NCBI GenBank assembly: GCA_903926565.1
Contig: CAIYJU010000102.1
Span: forward strand, 1-45,451
Direction of reading: 5' to 3'
Origin: an uncultured Bacteroidales bacterium
GTDB taxonomy: Bacteria > Bacteroidota > Bacteroidia > Bacteroidales > FEN-979
Length of the DNA: 45,451 nt
The notes below the pieces were generated by a model that was not told where the DNA came from, made no database searches, and worked only from the letters and a program-made list of their open reading frames with translations. Below are positions 17,024 through 25,399 of the stretch, piece after piece (position 1 is the stretch's first letter; the number at the start of each line of letters is the position of its first letter). Position numbers and translations under genes: made by a program.

Positions 17024-17031
17024 TACCTTTG
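17024..17031 (+). promoter_or_regulatory. -7 promoter element of the DEAD-box helicase gene
   Basis: TACCTTTG matches TAnnTTTG and starts 17 bp after the gap terminator. It leaves a leader of roughly 65-70 nt before the ATG at 17106. A leader this long could hold cold-shock-type regulation, but no specific structure was identified. Confidence 0.5.
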
Positions 17032-17105
17032 CCGCTTAATAATCAGTGTGTGAGGTCAGATGAGTCTGATTTATATTTCCCGCCAGCACACAATAAAACA
17101 ATTAC

Positions 17106-19064
17106 ATGATTACATTTGAAGAATTAGGGATCAGCAAAGAGATTGTGCTGGCCCTCACAGACCTTGGTTTTGAAGTTCCAATGCCTGTTCAGGAAAAGGT
17201 TATCCCTCTCCTCCTCGGTGAAAAGACCGACATTGTGGCGCTTGCCCAAACAGGAACAGGAAAAACGGCGGCTTACGGACTGCCGCTTATTCAGCAGATC
17301 GATACGGGCAATTCCCTGCCCCAGGCCCTGATCCTGTGCCCTACACGTGAACTTTGTGTTCAGATTGCCGGCGACCTTAACGACTTTGCAAAATACATCG
17401 ACGACCTTCACATTCTCCCCGTATATGGAGGCAGCAGTTATGATGTTCAGATTAAAGCCCTCAAGAGAGGCGTTCAGATTGTTGTTGCCACACCAGGCCG
17501 GCTGATCGACCTCATGAACAGGAAAGCCATTAAATTACGTGATGTTCACTCTGTTGTGCTTGATGAAGCAGACGAGATGCTCAACATGGGCTTCCTCGAC
17601 AGCATCAACGACATTCTTGCAGAGGTACCTGAAAACAGAAGTACCCTCCTGTTCTCGGCAACCATGCCTAAAGAGGTCGCCGTGATCGCAAAAAAATACA
17701 TGAAGAACCCGGTGGAGATCACCATCGGCAATCGTAATTCAGGGGCGGAGAATATCAAGCATCTCTATTATACAGTCCATGCACGGGATAAATATACGGC
17801 ACTCAAGCGTATTGTCGACTTTTATCCATCTGTTTATGGGATTGTCTTCTGCCGCACGCGCATCGATACCCAGGAGATTGCAGACAAACTGATTGGTGAT
17901 GGCTACAACGCGGAAGCACTTCACGGAGATCTGTCACAGGCCCAGCGCGACAGCGTTATGCAGAAATTCCGTATTCGTCATGTTCAGTTGCTGGTGGCAA
18001 CGGACGTAGCAGCCCGCGGACTGGATGTCAATGACCTTACCCATGTTATCAATTACGCCCTGCCTGACGACATTTCTGCTTACACACATCGCAGCGGACG
18101 AACCGGCCGCGCGGGAAAGGCAGGAATCTCCATCGCCATCATCAACCTGAAGGAGAAACACCTGATCAGGCAGATTGAGAAACTCATCAATAAACCCTTC
18201 ATTGCCGCAAAAGTTCCGGGAGGAGAGGAAATTTGCGAGAAACAACTCTTTAATCTCATCAATAAAATGGAGAATGTTGAGATTGAACATGCTGAGATTG
18301 ATCCGTTCCTTCCTGCCATTTATAAAAAACTTGAATGGCTGGAGAAAGAAGATGTCATCAAGCGCTTCGTGGCCCTTGAATTCAACCGCTTTCTCGAATA
18401 TTACCGCAATGCAAAGGACATCAATGTTTATGAAGAAAAAGGGAGGGAAACTTCCCGCGACAAAGGTGGCAAAGAGTCATTCCGTGACAAAGGAAGTCGC
18501 GGTGAATCACGGAATGAAGCAACCGACTTTACACGGCTTGTCATCAATGCCGGCAAGGGAGATGGTTTATATCCCAACAACCTGATCGAACTTATCAATT
18601 CCAACAGTCGGGGCAAACGAATCCGTATCGGAGATATTACGCTGGGAAAAAATGACGGTGTTTTTGAAGTTGATTCAGAATATGCGAAATTCCTTGCCCA
18701 GGCATTAAGTGAAGCTGAATTCAAGGGGGCAAGCCTCTCGGTTGGCATCGCAAAGGGTGAAGCGAAAGCCGATGCTGGTGAACGTCGTTCTTTCAAGGAG
18801 AAAGGGAGCTTTAAAGTGGGAAATGATTTCTCAAAAGGAAAAGCCGGGTTTGGATTTAAAAAGGGTAAGCCTGGTGCTGATTTCTCAAAAGGAAAGCCCG
18901 GTGCCGATTTCAAAAAGGCAAAACCCGGTGCTGAATCAAAAAAGGGAAAGGATTTTTCAGAGAACAAAGATCAGGATATTAAATCATGGATCAAGTCAAA
19001 GGGCGACAACCCCTTCTCAGGCAGCGAAGAGTGGGCCGGAAAGAAAAAGAAGAAAAAAAAGTAG
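17106..19064 (+). CDS. DEAD-box ATP-dependent RNA helicase, DeaD/CsdA-like
   Basis: Cytosolic RNA helicase of 652 aa. All core motifs are present: AQTGTGKT, PTRELCVQI, GGSSYDVQI, ATPGRLIDL, DEAD, SAT, VFCRTRIDT, ATDVAARGLDV and HRSGRTGRAG. A helical dimerisation-like region (about 370-450) and a DbpA/CsdA-type RNA-binding domain (about 475-560, TRLVINAGKGDGLYP) follow. The tail is highly basic, made of imperfect repeats of GKPGADFKK type, and ends in a run of lysines. Such enzymes help ribosome assembly and RNA turnover in the cold; that role is inferred from the family. It begins after the gap terminator with its own -7 element. Confidence 0.94.
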   Translation: MITFEELGISKEIVLALTDLGFEVPMPVQEKVIPLLLGEKTDIVALAQTGTGKTAAYGLPLIQQIDTGNSLPQALILCPTRELCVQIAGDLNDFAKYIDDLHILPVYGGSSYDVQIKALKRGVQIVVATPGRLIDLMNRKAIKLRDVHSVVLDEADEMLNMGFLDSINDILAEVPENRSTLLFSATMPKEVAVIAKKYMKNPVEITIGNRNSGAENIKHLYYTVHARDKYTALKRIVDFYPSVYGIVFCRTRIDTQEIADKLIGDGYNAEALHGDLSQAQRDSVMQKFRIRHVQLLVATDVAARGLDVNDLTHVINYALPDDISAYTHRSGRTGRAGKAGISIAIINLKEKHLIRQIEKLINKPFIAAKVPGGEEICEKQLFNLINKMENVEIEHAEIDPFLPAIYKKLEWLEKEDVIKRFVALEFNRFLEYYRNAKDINVYEEKGRETSRDKGGKESFRDKGSRGESRNEATDFTRLVINAGKGDGLYPNNLIELINSNSRGKRIRIGDITLGKNDGVFEVDSEYAKFLAQALSEAEFKGASLSVGIAKGEAKADAGERRSFKEKGSFKVGNDFSKGKAGFGFKKGKPGADFSKGKPGADFKKAKPGAESKKGKDFSENKDQDIKSWIKSKGDNPFSGSEEWAGKKKKKKK

Positions 19065-19081
19065 GGTTTTCTTAAGTTTGC

Positions 19082-20113
19082 ATGCCAAAACCAACAACGA
19101 TGCTCAAACAACTCATCGCCCGGCACATGGTCAGGCGAACTAAAAACCGGCAATTTGCAGTTGATTTCCTTGAACAAAAACATGTTGACCAGGCGCAACC
19201 TTATCCCAATGACAGCTCATATTTCTATGGGGGCGACAAGGAGGGCAATGCCTTCATCACCAGGATGGCTTTCAGGGAACCGAAACGTCCGAACGAATAC
19301 TGGTTTGATTTTTTCCTTAAGGACCTTGGTTATTTTGGGCTGACTTCTTCACCGGGCACAGAGGGCATTGGTTTTCAACAGGGTACGCTAAAATGGGAGC
19401 CCATTGAAACCGGTAAAATCTGGCGGGTAACATTTGAAGGTACTGTTCACGACCGTGGCGGGAAACCTCACCGTTGTATCACAAACCTGGTCTTCACAGG
19501 TGACCACCCGATTTACGACTTCGCAAAAAGCTCCGATCATACCGCCATTGCGAGGGCAATCGCAGCGGAGAAATGGTCAAAAGCGTTCTTTCATGCCATG
19601 AAAGATACCCACCAGGTTCATTATGAGCAAACCGGTACCTTCAAAGGAACCATCATACTCGATGGCAAAACCATCCAACTGGAGATGATGGGATCACGTG
19701 ACCACTCCTTCGGCTCGCGCAACTGGCTAACATGGGACCGCCATTACTGGATCACCGGGGTTTCTGATGCAGGCATGCACTGGACTGTGACCACCATCAA
19801 ATGGGAATTTCTGGGACGGTTAACCGCTGGTTTTATTACCGCTCCCGACGGCACCACGGATGCCATTGTGGAGTGTACCGATCTGGAGACGGTCTCAAAG
19901 GAGCAGTTACTGCCCAATCACGGAATCGTGGAGATCAAAACCAGAAGTGGTAAAACGCACAAGATGGAGTTTTGGCGGCATGGCGAATTTCCATACCTGC
20001 ACGATGGTAAATACATGATGCGTGAAGGCATCGGAGTCTATAAATTCGATGGCGTGGCGGGTGTCGGGATGGTTGAATTTGGATTTCATGCTGACAAATA
20101 CAAGGGGATCTGA
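19082..20113 (+). CDS. Uncharacterised protein paired with a PEP-synthase-like phosphotransferase
   Basis: 343-aa soluble protein with no signal peptide or membrane helix; family not firmly recognised. It looks beta-rich, with many Trp, Gly, His and Asp residues. It contains a striking GSRDHSFGSRNW motif (about residues 210-221) and a nearby GMHWTVTTIKWEF segment. Similar GSRDHSFG segments occur, as I recall, in long animal and bacterial proteins annotated as putative PEP synthase. Here the next gene, 33 bp downstream, encodes exactly that type of phosphotransferase, which points to a joint function. ATG at 19082 is used. ATG at 19100 is an alternative, supported by TAAGTTTG at 19073-19080, which resembles a -7 element and would place transcription start inside the longer frame. 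Confidence 0.7.
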   Translation: MPKPTTMLKQLIARHMVRRTKNRQFAVDFLEQKHVDQAQPYPNDSSYFYGGDKEGNAFITRMAFREPKRPNEYWFDFFLKDLGYFGLTSSPGTEGIGFQQGTLKWEPIETGKIWRVTFEGTVHDRGGKPHRCITNLVFTGDHPIYDFAKSSDHTAIARAIAAEKWSKAFFHAMKDTHQVHYEQTGTFKGTIILDGKTIQLEMMGSRDHSFGSRNWLTWDRHYWITGVSDAGMHWTVTTIKWEFLGRLTAGFITAPDGTTDAIVECTDLETVSKEQLLPNHGIVEIKTRSGKTHKMEFWRHGEFPYLHDGKYMMREGIGVYKFDGVAGVGMVEFGFHADKYKGI

Positions 20114-20146
20114 AGATTGAAAGATGGAAAAGAGGAGGGTTGAGTT

Positions 20147-22537
20147 TTGATCAGGTTCCTGCATGAAATAACGGGCGAGAAAGTCGGCGGCAAAGCCAGC
20201 GGACTTAAAACACTAAAAGAGATAGGATTACAAGTGCCCGATGCATTTATCCTGATCCATCCCCAATTCGAGAAAATCGATGATGAACTGGTCAGGAAAC
20301 ATGTCTCAATACTCGGCAACGGCCCAAAGGCAGTGAGATCATCCGCGGTAAGTGAGGATGGAAACGCTGCTTCATTTGCAGGACAGTTTGAGACTTACCT
20401 TGACCTCGGATCTTTCGACGAGATAAAAACTGCCATTGGCAAGTGCATCACCTCCGCCAAGGCTGATCGGGTAAAGTCATACTCCGGTAAATTAATGTCT
20501 GATGCCGACCTCCGGATATCTGTTCTGGTTCAAAACATGGTGGATGCCCGGGTTGCCGGTGTGGTATTCTCGGTTAATCCGGTGAACAACAGGAGGGATA
20601 AAGTTGTCATCAACGCTGTTGCCGGTAAAGGTGAAGACCTGGTGAGCGGGGTAAGGGATGCCCATCACTATGAAGTTTTCCGCTCCGGTTCGAATATCCA
20701 GTCCGAAATTACAAAAAACGGAGACCTTCTGGACGAAAATAGCCTGCAGCAGATCCTTTCGGGTACCTTGCTGGCAGAAGAGAAATACAACATACCGGTT
20801 GACCTTGAATGGGCGATCGGACAGGATGGGATTCTCCACTGGCTCCAGGTAAGGCCTGTTACCAGTCTTGATGAGGTACATTATAATGAACTTGACACCA
20901 TCAAAGGTTCAGGCAAAGATATCTGGACACTTGGAAATATTGGAGAGATGATGCCAGGTGTAGCGACTCCCCTCACCTATTCTGTAAGTGCAGAGGCCAT
21001 CGATTATGGAATGACTCTCCTGGCAGAAAGTGCGGGTGCATTCAAATTAAAAGACCGGAAATCTCCGCGATATATCCAGATGTTTTACAACCGGCTCTTT
21101 ATCAACATGAGCAGCATGATGGATTATCCGAAGAATGTATGGTTAAACAGAGCCTCCGACGTTCAGTTTGCCCTGAGCGGGAAAATTTTTCCCGGTGTGG
21201 AGGCAAAGCCGGAAGCGATCCTGCCGAAAAGAGTTTTAAACTTCTTAAAACAGATGGTCAACACAAACCGGGCGGCAAAGCATCTTGCTGATCTTAAAAT
21301 GCTTGAAGCAGGTTTTAAAATTGACACCAACAGCACCATGCTGCAATTGCAAGAAAAACTGCAACAGGCGATTGTGCCGATGGGAATTGGATTCGGATAT
21401 CACCTCAGCACCTCGGCCCAGTCCGGTACTTTGTATTCGGCGTTTATGAGGATCATGACAGGTGACAAACGCCTTCCGGAAGCCCAGGATCACCATATTG
21501 CCACCATGCTCCTGCTGAATATCCCTGAAATAGAAAGTGCTGATGCTGTTAAATCCCTTGAGCGGTTTGCCTCCCGGATCAGGGATGACAAAAGATTTAC
21601 CGGCCGCTTCATGAATGCCACACCCGCAGAGGCAATTGACATTCTGCACCATGACGCTCCACCGGAAATAGCCAGGCAATTCAATGATTTCATTGAACGG
21701 CATGGACACCGATGTGTCAGGGAGTCGGAACTCAGGGAGAAAACATGGGAGGAAAATCCCATGCTACTGATCAAAACCCTTCAAACATGTGTCAGGATTG
21801 GAGAAGTGAAACATCACCCCCCCGATACCTCTGTTGAGATCAGCATGGCATTGGGGCATCTCCCCTTTATCAAGCGAAAGATTTTAGCTGCAATGATCCC
21901 TGTTGCCAGGAAAGCAGTAGCCAGAAGAGAGATCAGCAAAGCCTTATCGATAAAAATGGTCAGTACTGCCAGGAAAGGATGCCGGGCACTTGCTGATAAA
22001 ATGCTGACTGCCGGTCTGCTTGATGATGTTGATCAGCTATATTTTCTGACCCTGGCGGAAATCGGACAGTTGCTGGTTGATAAAAGTCCTGCATGGAAAA
22101 ATACCGCAAATAAACGCCGTAAGATCTTACCGGAACTTGATTCCCTTATTTTTGAAGAGGTTAGTTTTGGCATCCCGGAACCCCTCGAACATGAAGTTGA
22201 AATTGTGATCAGCGAAGGTCAGCTTAAAGGAATACCTGTTAGCGGAGGTGTGGTAGTTGGCCCTGCCCGCATTATCAACAGCCTCCATGATGCTGAACAA
22301 CTCCGTGAAGGTGAGATTATGGTGGCAGCATTTACTGATATTGGCTGGACCCCTTACTTCAGCATCATCGCAGGACTGATCACCGAGATCGGAAGTCCGC
22401 TGTCGCATGGTGCAGTTGTTGCCCGTGAATATGGAATTCCTGCGGTGGTGGGCGCCAAGGGTGCAAGACGGTTTTTGCACGACGGTGACCTGGTAAGGCT
22501 TGACGGAAACCGGGGGATTGTGGAACTGGTGGACTAG
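20147..22537 (+). CDS. Rifampin phosphotransferase/PEP-synthase-like dikinase (ATP-grasp plus phosphohistidine domain)
   Basis: 796-aa enzyme. Residues 1-285 form the PPDK/PEP synthase ATP-binding domain (GEKVGGKASGLKTL, VRSSAVSEDGNAASFAGQFET, VAGVVFSVNP, DLEWAIGQDG...LQVRPVT). The C-terminal 100 residues are the swivelling phosphohistidine domain, with the catalytic His754 in GSPLSHGAVVAREYGIPAVV. The PEP/pyruvate-binding barrel of true PEP synthase is absent. The order ATP-grasp, substrate domain, His domain is that of rifampin phosphotransferase, so it probably phosphorylates a substrate bound by the helical middle (about 290-690). The substrate is unknown. The start is TTG at 20147 with a strong Shine-Dalgarno-like GAGGAGGG seven bases upstream. 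It is probably translated with the preceding gene. Confidence 0.85.
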   Translation: MIRFLHEITGEKVGGKASGLKTLKEIGLQVPDAFILIHPQFEKIDDELVRKHVSILGNGPKAVRSSAVSEDGNAASFAGQFETYLDLGSFDEIKTAIGKCITSAKADRVKSYSGKLMSDADLRISVLVQNMVDARVAGVVFSVNPVNNRRDKVVINAVAGKGEDLVSGVRDAHHYEVFRSGSNIQSEITKNGDLLDENSLQQILSGTLLAEEKYNIPVDLEWAIGQDGILHWLQVRPVTSLDEVHYNELDTIKGSGKDIWTLGNIGEMMPGVATPLTYSVSAEAIDYGMTLLAESAGAFKLKDRKSPRYIQMFYNRLFINMSSMMDYPKNVWLNRASDVQFALSGKIFPGVEAKPEAILPKRVLNFLKQMVNTNRAAKHLADLKMLEAGFKIDTNSTMLQLQEKLQQAIVPMGIGFGYHLSTSAQSGTLYSAFMRIMTGDKRLPEAQDHHIATMLLLNIPEIESADAVKSLERFASRIRDDKRFTGRFMNATPAEAIDILHHDAPPEIARQFNDFIERHGHRCVRESELREKTWEENPMLLIKTLQTCVRIGEVKHHPPDTSVEISMALGHLPFIKRKILAAMIPVARKAVARREISKALSIKMVSTARKGCRALADKMLTAGLLDDVDQLYFLTLAEIGQLLVDKSPAWKNTANKRRKILPELDSLIFEEVSFGIPEPLEHEVEIVISEGQLKGIPVSGGVVVGPARIINSLHDAEQLREGEIMVAAFTDIGWTPYFSIIAGLITEIGSPLSHGAVVAREYGIPAVVGAKGARRFLHDGDLVRLDGNRGIVELVD

Positions 22538-22555
22538 CGGACAGGCGGAAAAAGG

Positions 22556-23293
22556 TTAATGGTCCAGGTATTTATTGCGGAGAGAGGGAACATCTGCACC
22601 AAGGATTTCACTTACATAATATTCAAGACCGCGGTATTGCTGATCAATATGGTCGAGCGCAGCCTGCAGATATTCCGGGCGAACTTCCAGCAACGGCCGG
22701 AGAATATCACCGTTCAATCCTTTTGAACTTACCTTCCTGATAATTTTTTCAATATAGCCGGCTGTAAACAGATTTGTTGCCATGTAGTCATCCCATATAT
22801 CCTGCATACCAACACCAAGAGCTGAAAGAAGAAAGACTGTTGCCATGCCGGTCCGGTCTTTTCCGGCAGCACAGTGATATACCAACGGAAGGTTTTCAGT
22901 CGATTCAAGAATTTTCAGAAATTGCCGGAAATCTGCCTGGTGAAGGTCCACCATCCTGACATAGTCGCCAATCAACACCGTTTCCAACCCCCGTGCATCG
23001 TTGTTCGAGAGGAACATTTCAGCTTTCTCGCGTGCTGCATCATGAATGCCAATGTGTATGGACTCTTTGATGGTGGAAACAGGTTTATCGGGACGGCTGT
23101 CAATCTCCCGTTGTGCACGGAGATCGATGATCGTTGCCAGTTTCAACAGTTCCAGTTTCCGGATATCCTCCTCAGAAAGCGAAAATAAATCACCGCTGCG
23201 AAAAAGCAGCCCCTGTTTGACCCGGTGGCCATCATTCGTCCGTATCCCGCCAAGGTCACGGAAATTCATCTGAGTCTTTAGAATTGTCTCCAA
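22556..23293 (-). CDS. Tyrosine-protein phosphatase (Y_phosphatase3/SidE-unrelated PTP-like family)
   Basis: 245-aa cytosolic phosphatase. The family opening NFRDLGGIRTNDGHRVKQGLLFRSG is followed by IDLRAQREID and the active-site loop HCAAGKDRTG, a CX5R motif with Cys141 and Arg147. Substrates may be phosphotyrosine proteins or small phosphorylated molecules; nothing here decides it. The TTG at 23293 gives the usual eight or so residues before NFRDLGG, but ATG at 23269 is possible. The gene ends 18 bp from the convergent phosphotransferase gene and is divergent from the N-glycan operon. Confidence 0.88.
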   Translation of the reverse strand: METILKTQMNFRDLGGIRTNDGHRVKQGLLFRSGDLFSLSEEDIRKLELLKLATIIDLRAQREIDSRPDKPVSTIKESIHIGIHDAAREKAEMFLSNNDARGLETVLIGDYVRMVDLHQADFRQFLKILESTENLPLVYHCAAGKDRTGMATVFLLSALGVGMQDIWDDYMATNLFTAGYIEKIIRKVSSKGLNGDILRPLLEVRPEYLQAALDHIDQQYRGLEYYVSEILGADVPSLRNKYLDH

Positions 23294-23313
23294 GGATTTT
23301 ATTGTCTGACTTG

Positions 23314-23321
23314 CAAAGTTA
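23314..23321 (-). promoter_or_regulatory. -7 promoter element of the phosphatase gene
   Basis: TAACTTTG on the minus strand matches TAnnTTTG. It lies 20 bp before the TTG start and 44 bp before the alternative ATG. No -33 match is clear. Confidence 0.4.
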
Positions 23322-23352
23322 CCGATTTTCGCATTAACACCACAGCCGGGTC

Positions 23353-23381
23353 TTGCTTCCTGAGCAGAAGTTGTATATTTG
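23353..23381 (+). promoter_or_regulatory. Promoter of the PNGase F-ROK-isomerase-GH3 operon
   Basis: TTG at 23353-23355 and TATATTTG at 23374-23381 are separated by 18 nt, close to the Bacteroidota -33/-7 pattern. Transcription would start near 23387, leaving a leader of about 50 nt. Confidence 0.55.
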
Positions 23382-23438
23382 CTATGCTGAGTTTACAGGG
23401 AGTCGCAGCCGTCAGCCGGTGCACCGAATTATTTATGT

Positions 23439-25385
23439 ATGGACGTGTGTCAATTTTCTTTTGGTAAGATTGTTTTTGGAATTGTTTGCTGGATAATGCT
23501 GACGTGTTCATCTGTTGTATCCGGACAAAATCCTTCATTATCCCATGTGGTCACCCACAACAGGGTTACGATCGTCACCAACCCGAAAACCGGAGAACGG
23601 AGTTACCCCCGTTGGGGAGTGTTTCCGGACAGGGATGTGTCGGTGAGGAAAATCATCCTGCATTTAACCCTCGGCACACCGGACTCAATGAGGACTGCCC
23701 ACTGGGATTATTGCGACAACGTGTTCATCCGCAGACAGGGCAGTGTGAAAAATGCTTCGAAAGACTTCGAGATCGCGCGTATGCTGACGCCTTACGGAAG
23801 CATTTTCGACAAAGGATGGGAGTTTGGCTGGAGTGTTGATATTACAGATTTTGCAATCTTGTTGCGCGACAGCGTAGAGATTGAATATCGTCACTCAGGG
23901 TATGAACCCGACACAGTGGGCTGGGCACTGACCCTTGATTTCGAGATCATTTACGGGCCTCCTGTCATGAAACCGTTGGACATTATTACGCTTTGGAAAG
24001 GAAATTATAAATATGGAGACCAGCAGGAAAAAATGGAAGATAAACTCCTGCCAGTATCCTTTGAAACATTACCGGGAAGCGGGATTACCAGGGTCAGGAT
24101 TCAGCATACAGGCCATGGGATGGATGAACCCCGCGGATGCAGCGAATTCTGTTCCAGGTGGCGTGAACTTTATTACGACAACCGCATGATCCAGCACCGG
24201 GTGCTCTGGAAAGATTGTGGCAGCAACCCGCTCTATCCGCAGGGAGGAACCTGGGTTTACGACCGGGCCAACTGGTGCCCGGGCGATTTACAGAACCCGG
24301 ATATCATCAACATCCCTTCATCACCGGGGAAACATGCCCTGGCAATAAAGATGGAGCCTTACAATGCAACCAAAAACATACAGGCTGTTGAGAACATCTG
24401 CGCATTCCTTATCCATTATACAAAACCACTCCAACCCAATGATGTTGCCATTGAGGAGATCATTGTACCCAATGACGGGAAGCCATTTAACCGCCTGAAC
24501 CCTGCCCCTTTCGACCCGCGGATCATCATCAGGAACCTGGGCAGTGAAAATCTGACATCCGTCGTGATCACCTATGGGGAAAACGGCAATGAAGACAAAA
24601 CCTTCCACTGGACAGGTAATCTCCTATTCAATGAATCCCGGGAAATTACCTTACCTGGCATAATCACAGGAAATCAGGGTAAAAACACCTTTAAAGTGAC
24701 TTTAAGCCGCCCAAATGGAAAAAAGGATGCCTGGGAAGGTGATAATTCCCTTGTCTCCTTCTTTGAAACACCCTTAAAAATGCCGGCGACCATGATTGTC
24801 AGGTTGAAGACCAACCTCCATCCACAGGATAACGCCCTTTTACTTATCAATGCGATGCATGACACAGTTTACCGGAAATTACCGGGAATGCTGAAGGCAG
24901 ATTCAGTTTATAATGACACACTCAGATTAGATGATGGACAATATCGGTTCACCCTTTCAGACACAGCTGGCGATGGTCTTGAATTCTGGGCTGAACCGGG
25001 CCAGGGCAATGGTTACTTGCGTTTTTTTGATTTACACAGCAGGCTGATTCACACTTTTGAGAGTGACTGCGGGAACGGGGAGATGCTGAGTTTTCAGGCT
25101 TTGCAAGGGTATGCAAGCGATTCGACTGTTTTACTCAGCGCATTTTCATTGTATCCAAGAAATGTAAAGAAAAATACTGAACTGGAAATGGTCACAAACC
25201 GGCCGGCGAAAATGACCGTAATCATAACCATTGACGGAAAAATTATTGAAAGGCATGAATTTGACAAAGTTCTTTCCGGCACATTCCCGTTTTACCTGGG
25301 GTATCTGCCCAAGGGCCGTATCGTTCTTGAAGCATTACTGGATGGAAAAAGCTGTTTCAAAGGCAGGCTTTTCAGGGATCTTTAA
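23439..25385 (+). CDS. Secreted peptide-N-glycosidase F-like protein with C-terminal sorting-like domain
   Basis: 648-aa exported protein with a signal peptide ending near residue 31 (VVSGQ). Two PNGase F-type jelly-roll domains span about 45-360. Landmarks are AHWDYCDNVFI, the acidic WEFGWSVDITDF stretch and GHGMDEPRGCSEFC, where acidic and cysteine residues of the enzyme family cluster. PNGase F cuts intact N-glycans from asparagine. Catalytic competence cannot be proved by eye. The rest is a linker/Ig-like part and a last 75 residues (FSLYPRNV...IDGKIIERHEF...LPKGRIVLEALLDGKSCFKGRLF) resembling a type IX secretion sorting domain. It is the first gene of a four-gene operon for sugar handling. 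Confidence 0.85.
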   Translation: MDVCQFSFGKIVFGIVCWIMLTCSSVVSGQNPSLSHVVTHNRVTIVTNPKTGERSYPRWGVFPDRDVSVRKIILHLTLGTPDSMRTAHWDYCDNVFIRRQGSVKNASKDFEIARMLTPYGSIFDKGWEFGWSVDITDFAILLRDSVEIEYRHSGYEPDTVGWALTLDFEIIYGPPVMKPLDIITLWKGNYKYGDQQEKMEDKLLPVSFETLPGSGITRVRIQHTGHGMDEPRGCSEFCSRWRELYYDNRMIQHRVLWKDCGSNPLYPQGGTWVYDRANWCPGDLQNPDIINIPSSPGKHALAIKMEPYNATKNIQAVENICAFLIHYTKPLQPNDVAIEEIIVPNDGKPFNRLNPAPFDPRIIIRNLGSENLTSVVITYGENGNEDKTFHWTGNLLFNESREITLPGIITGNQGKNTFKVTLSRPNGKKDAWEGDNSLVSFFETPLKMPATMIVRLKTNLHPQDNALLLINAMHDTVYRKLPGMLKADSVYNDTLRLDDGQYRFTLSDTAGDGLEFWAEPGQGNGYLRFFDLHSRLIHTFESDCGNGEMLSFQALQGYASDSTVLLSAFSLYPRNVKKNTELEMVTNRPAKMTVIITIDGKIIERHEFDKVLSGTFPFYLGYLPKGRIVLEALLDGKSCFKGRLFRDL

Positions 25386-25399
25386 TACAAGGGTATCAG

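Noticed and set aside
18428..18967. 179-aa minus-strand open frame rich in Pro, Phe and Ser opposite the helicase tail
   Set aside because: It is the antisense image of the lysine/glycine repeat tail; its repetitive make-up comes from that.
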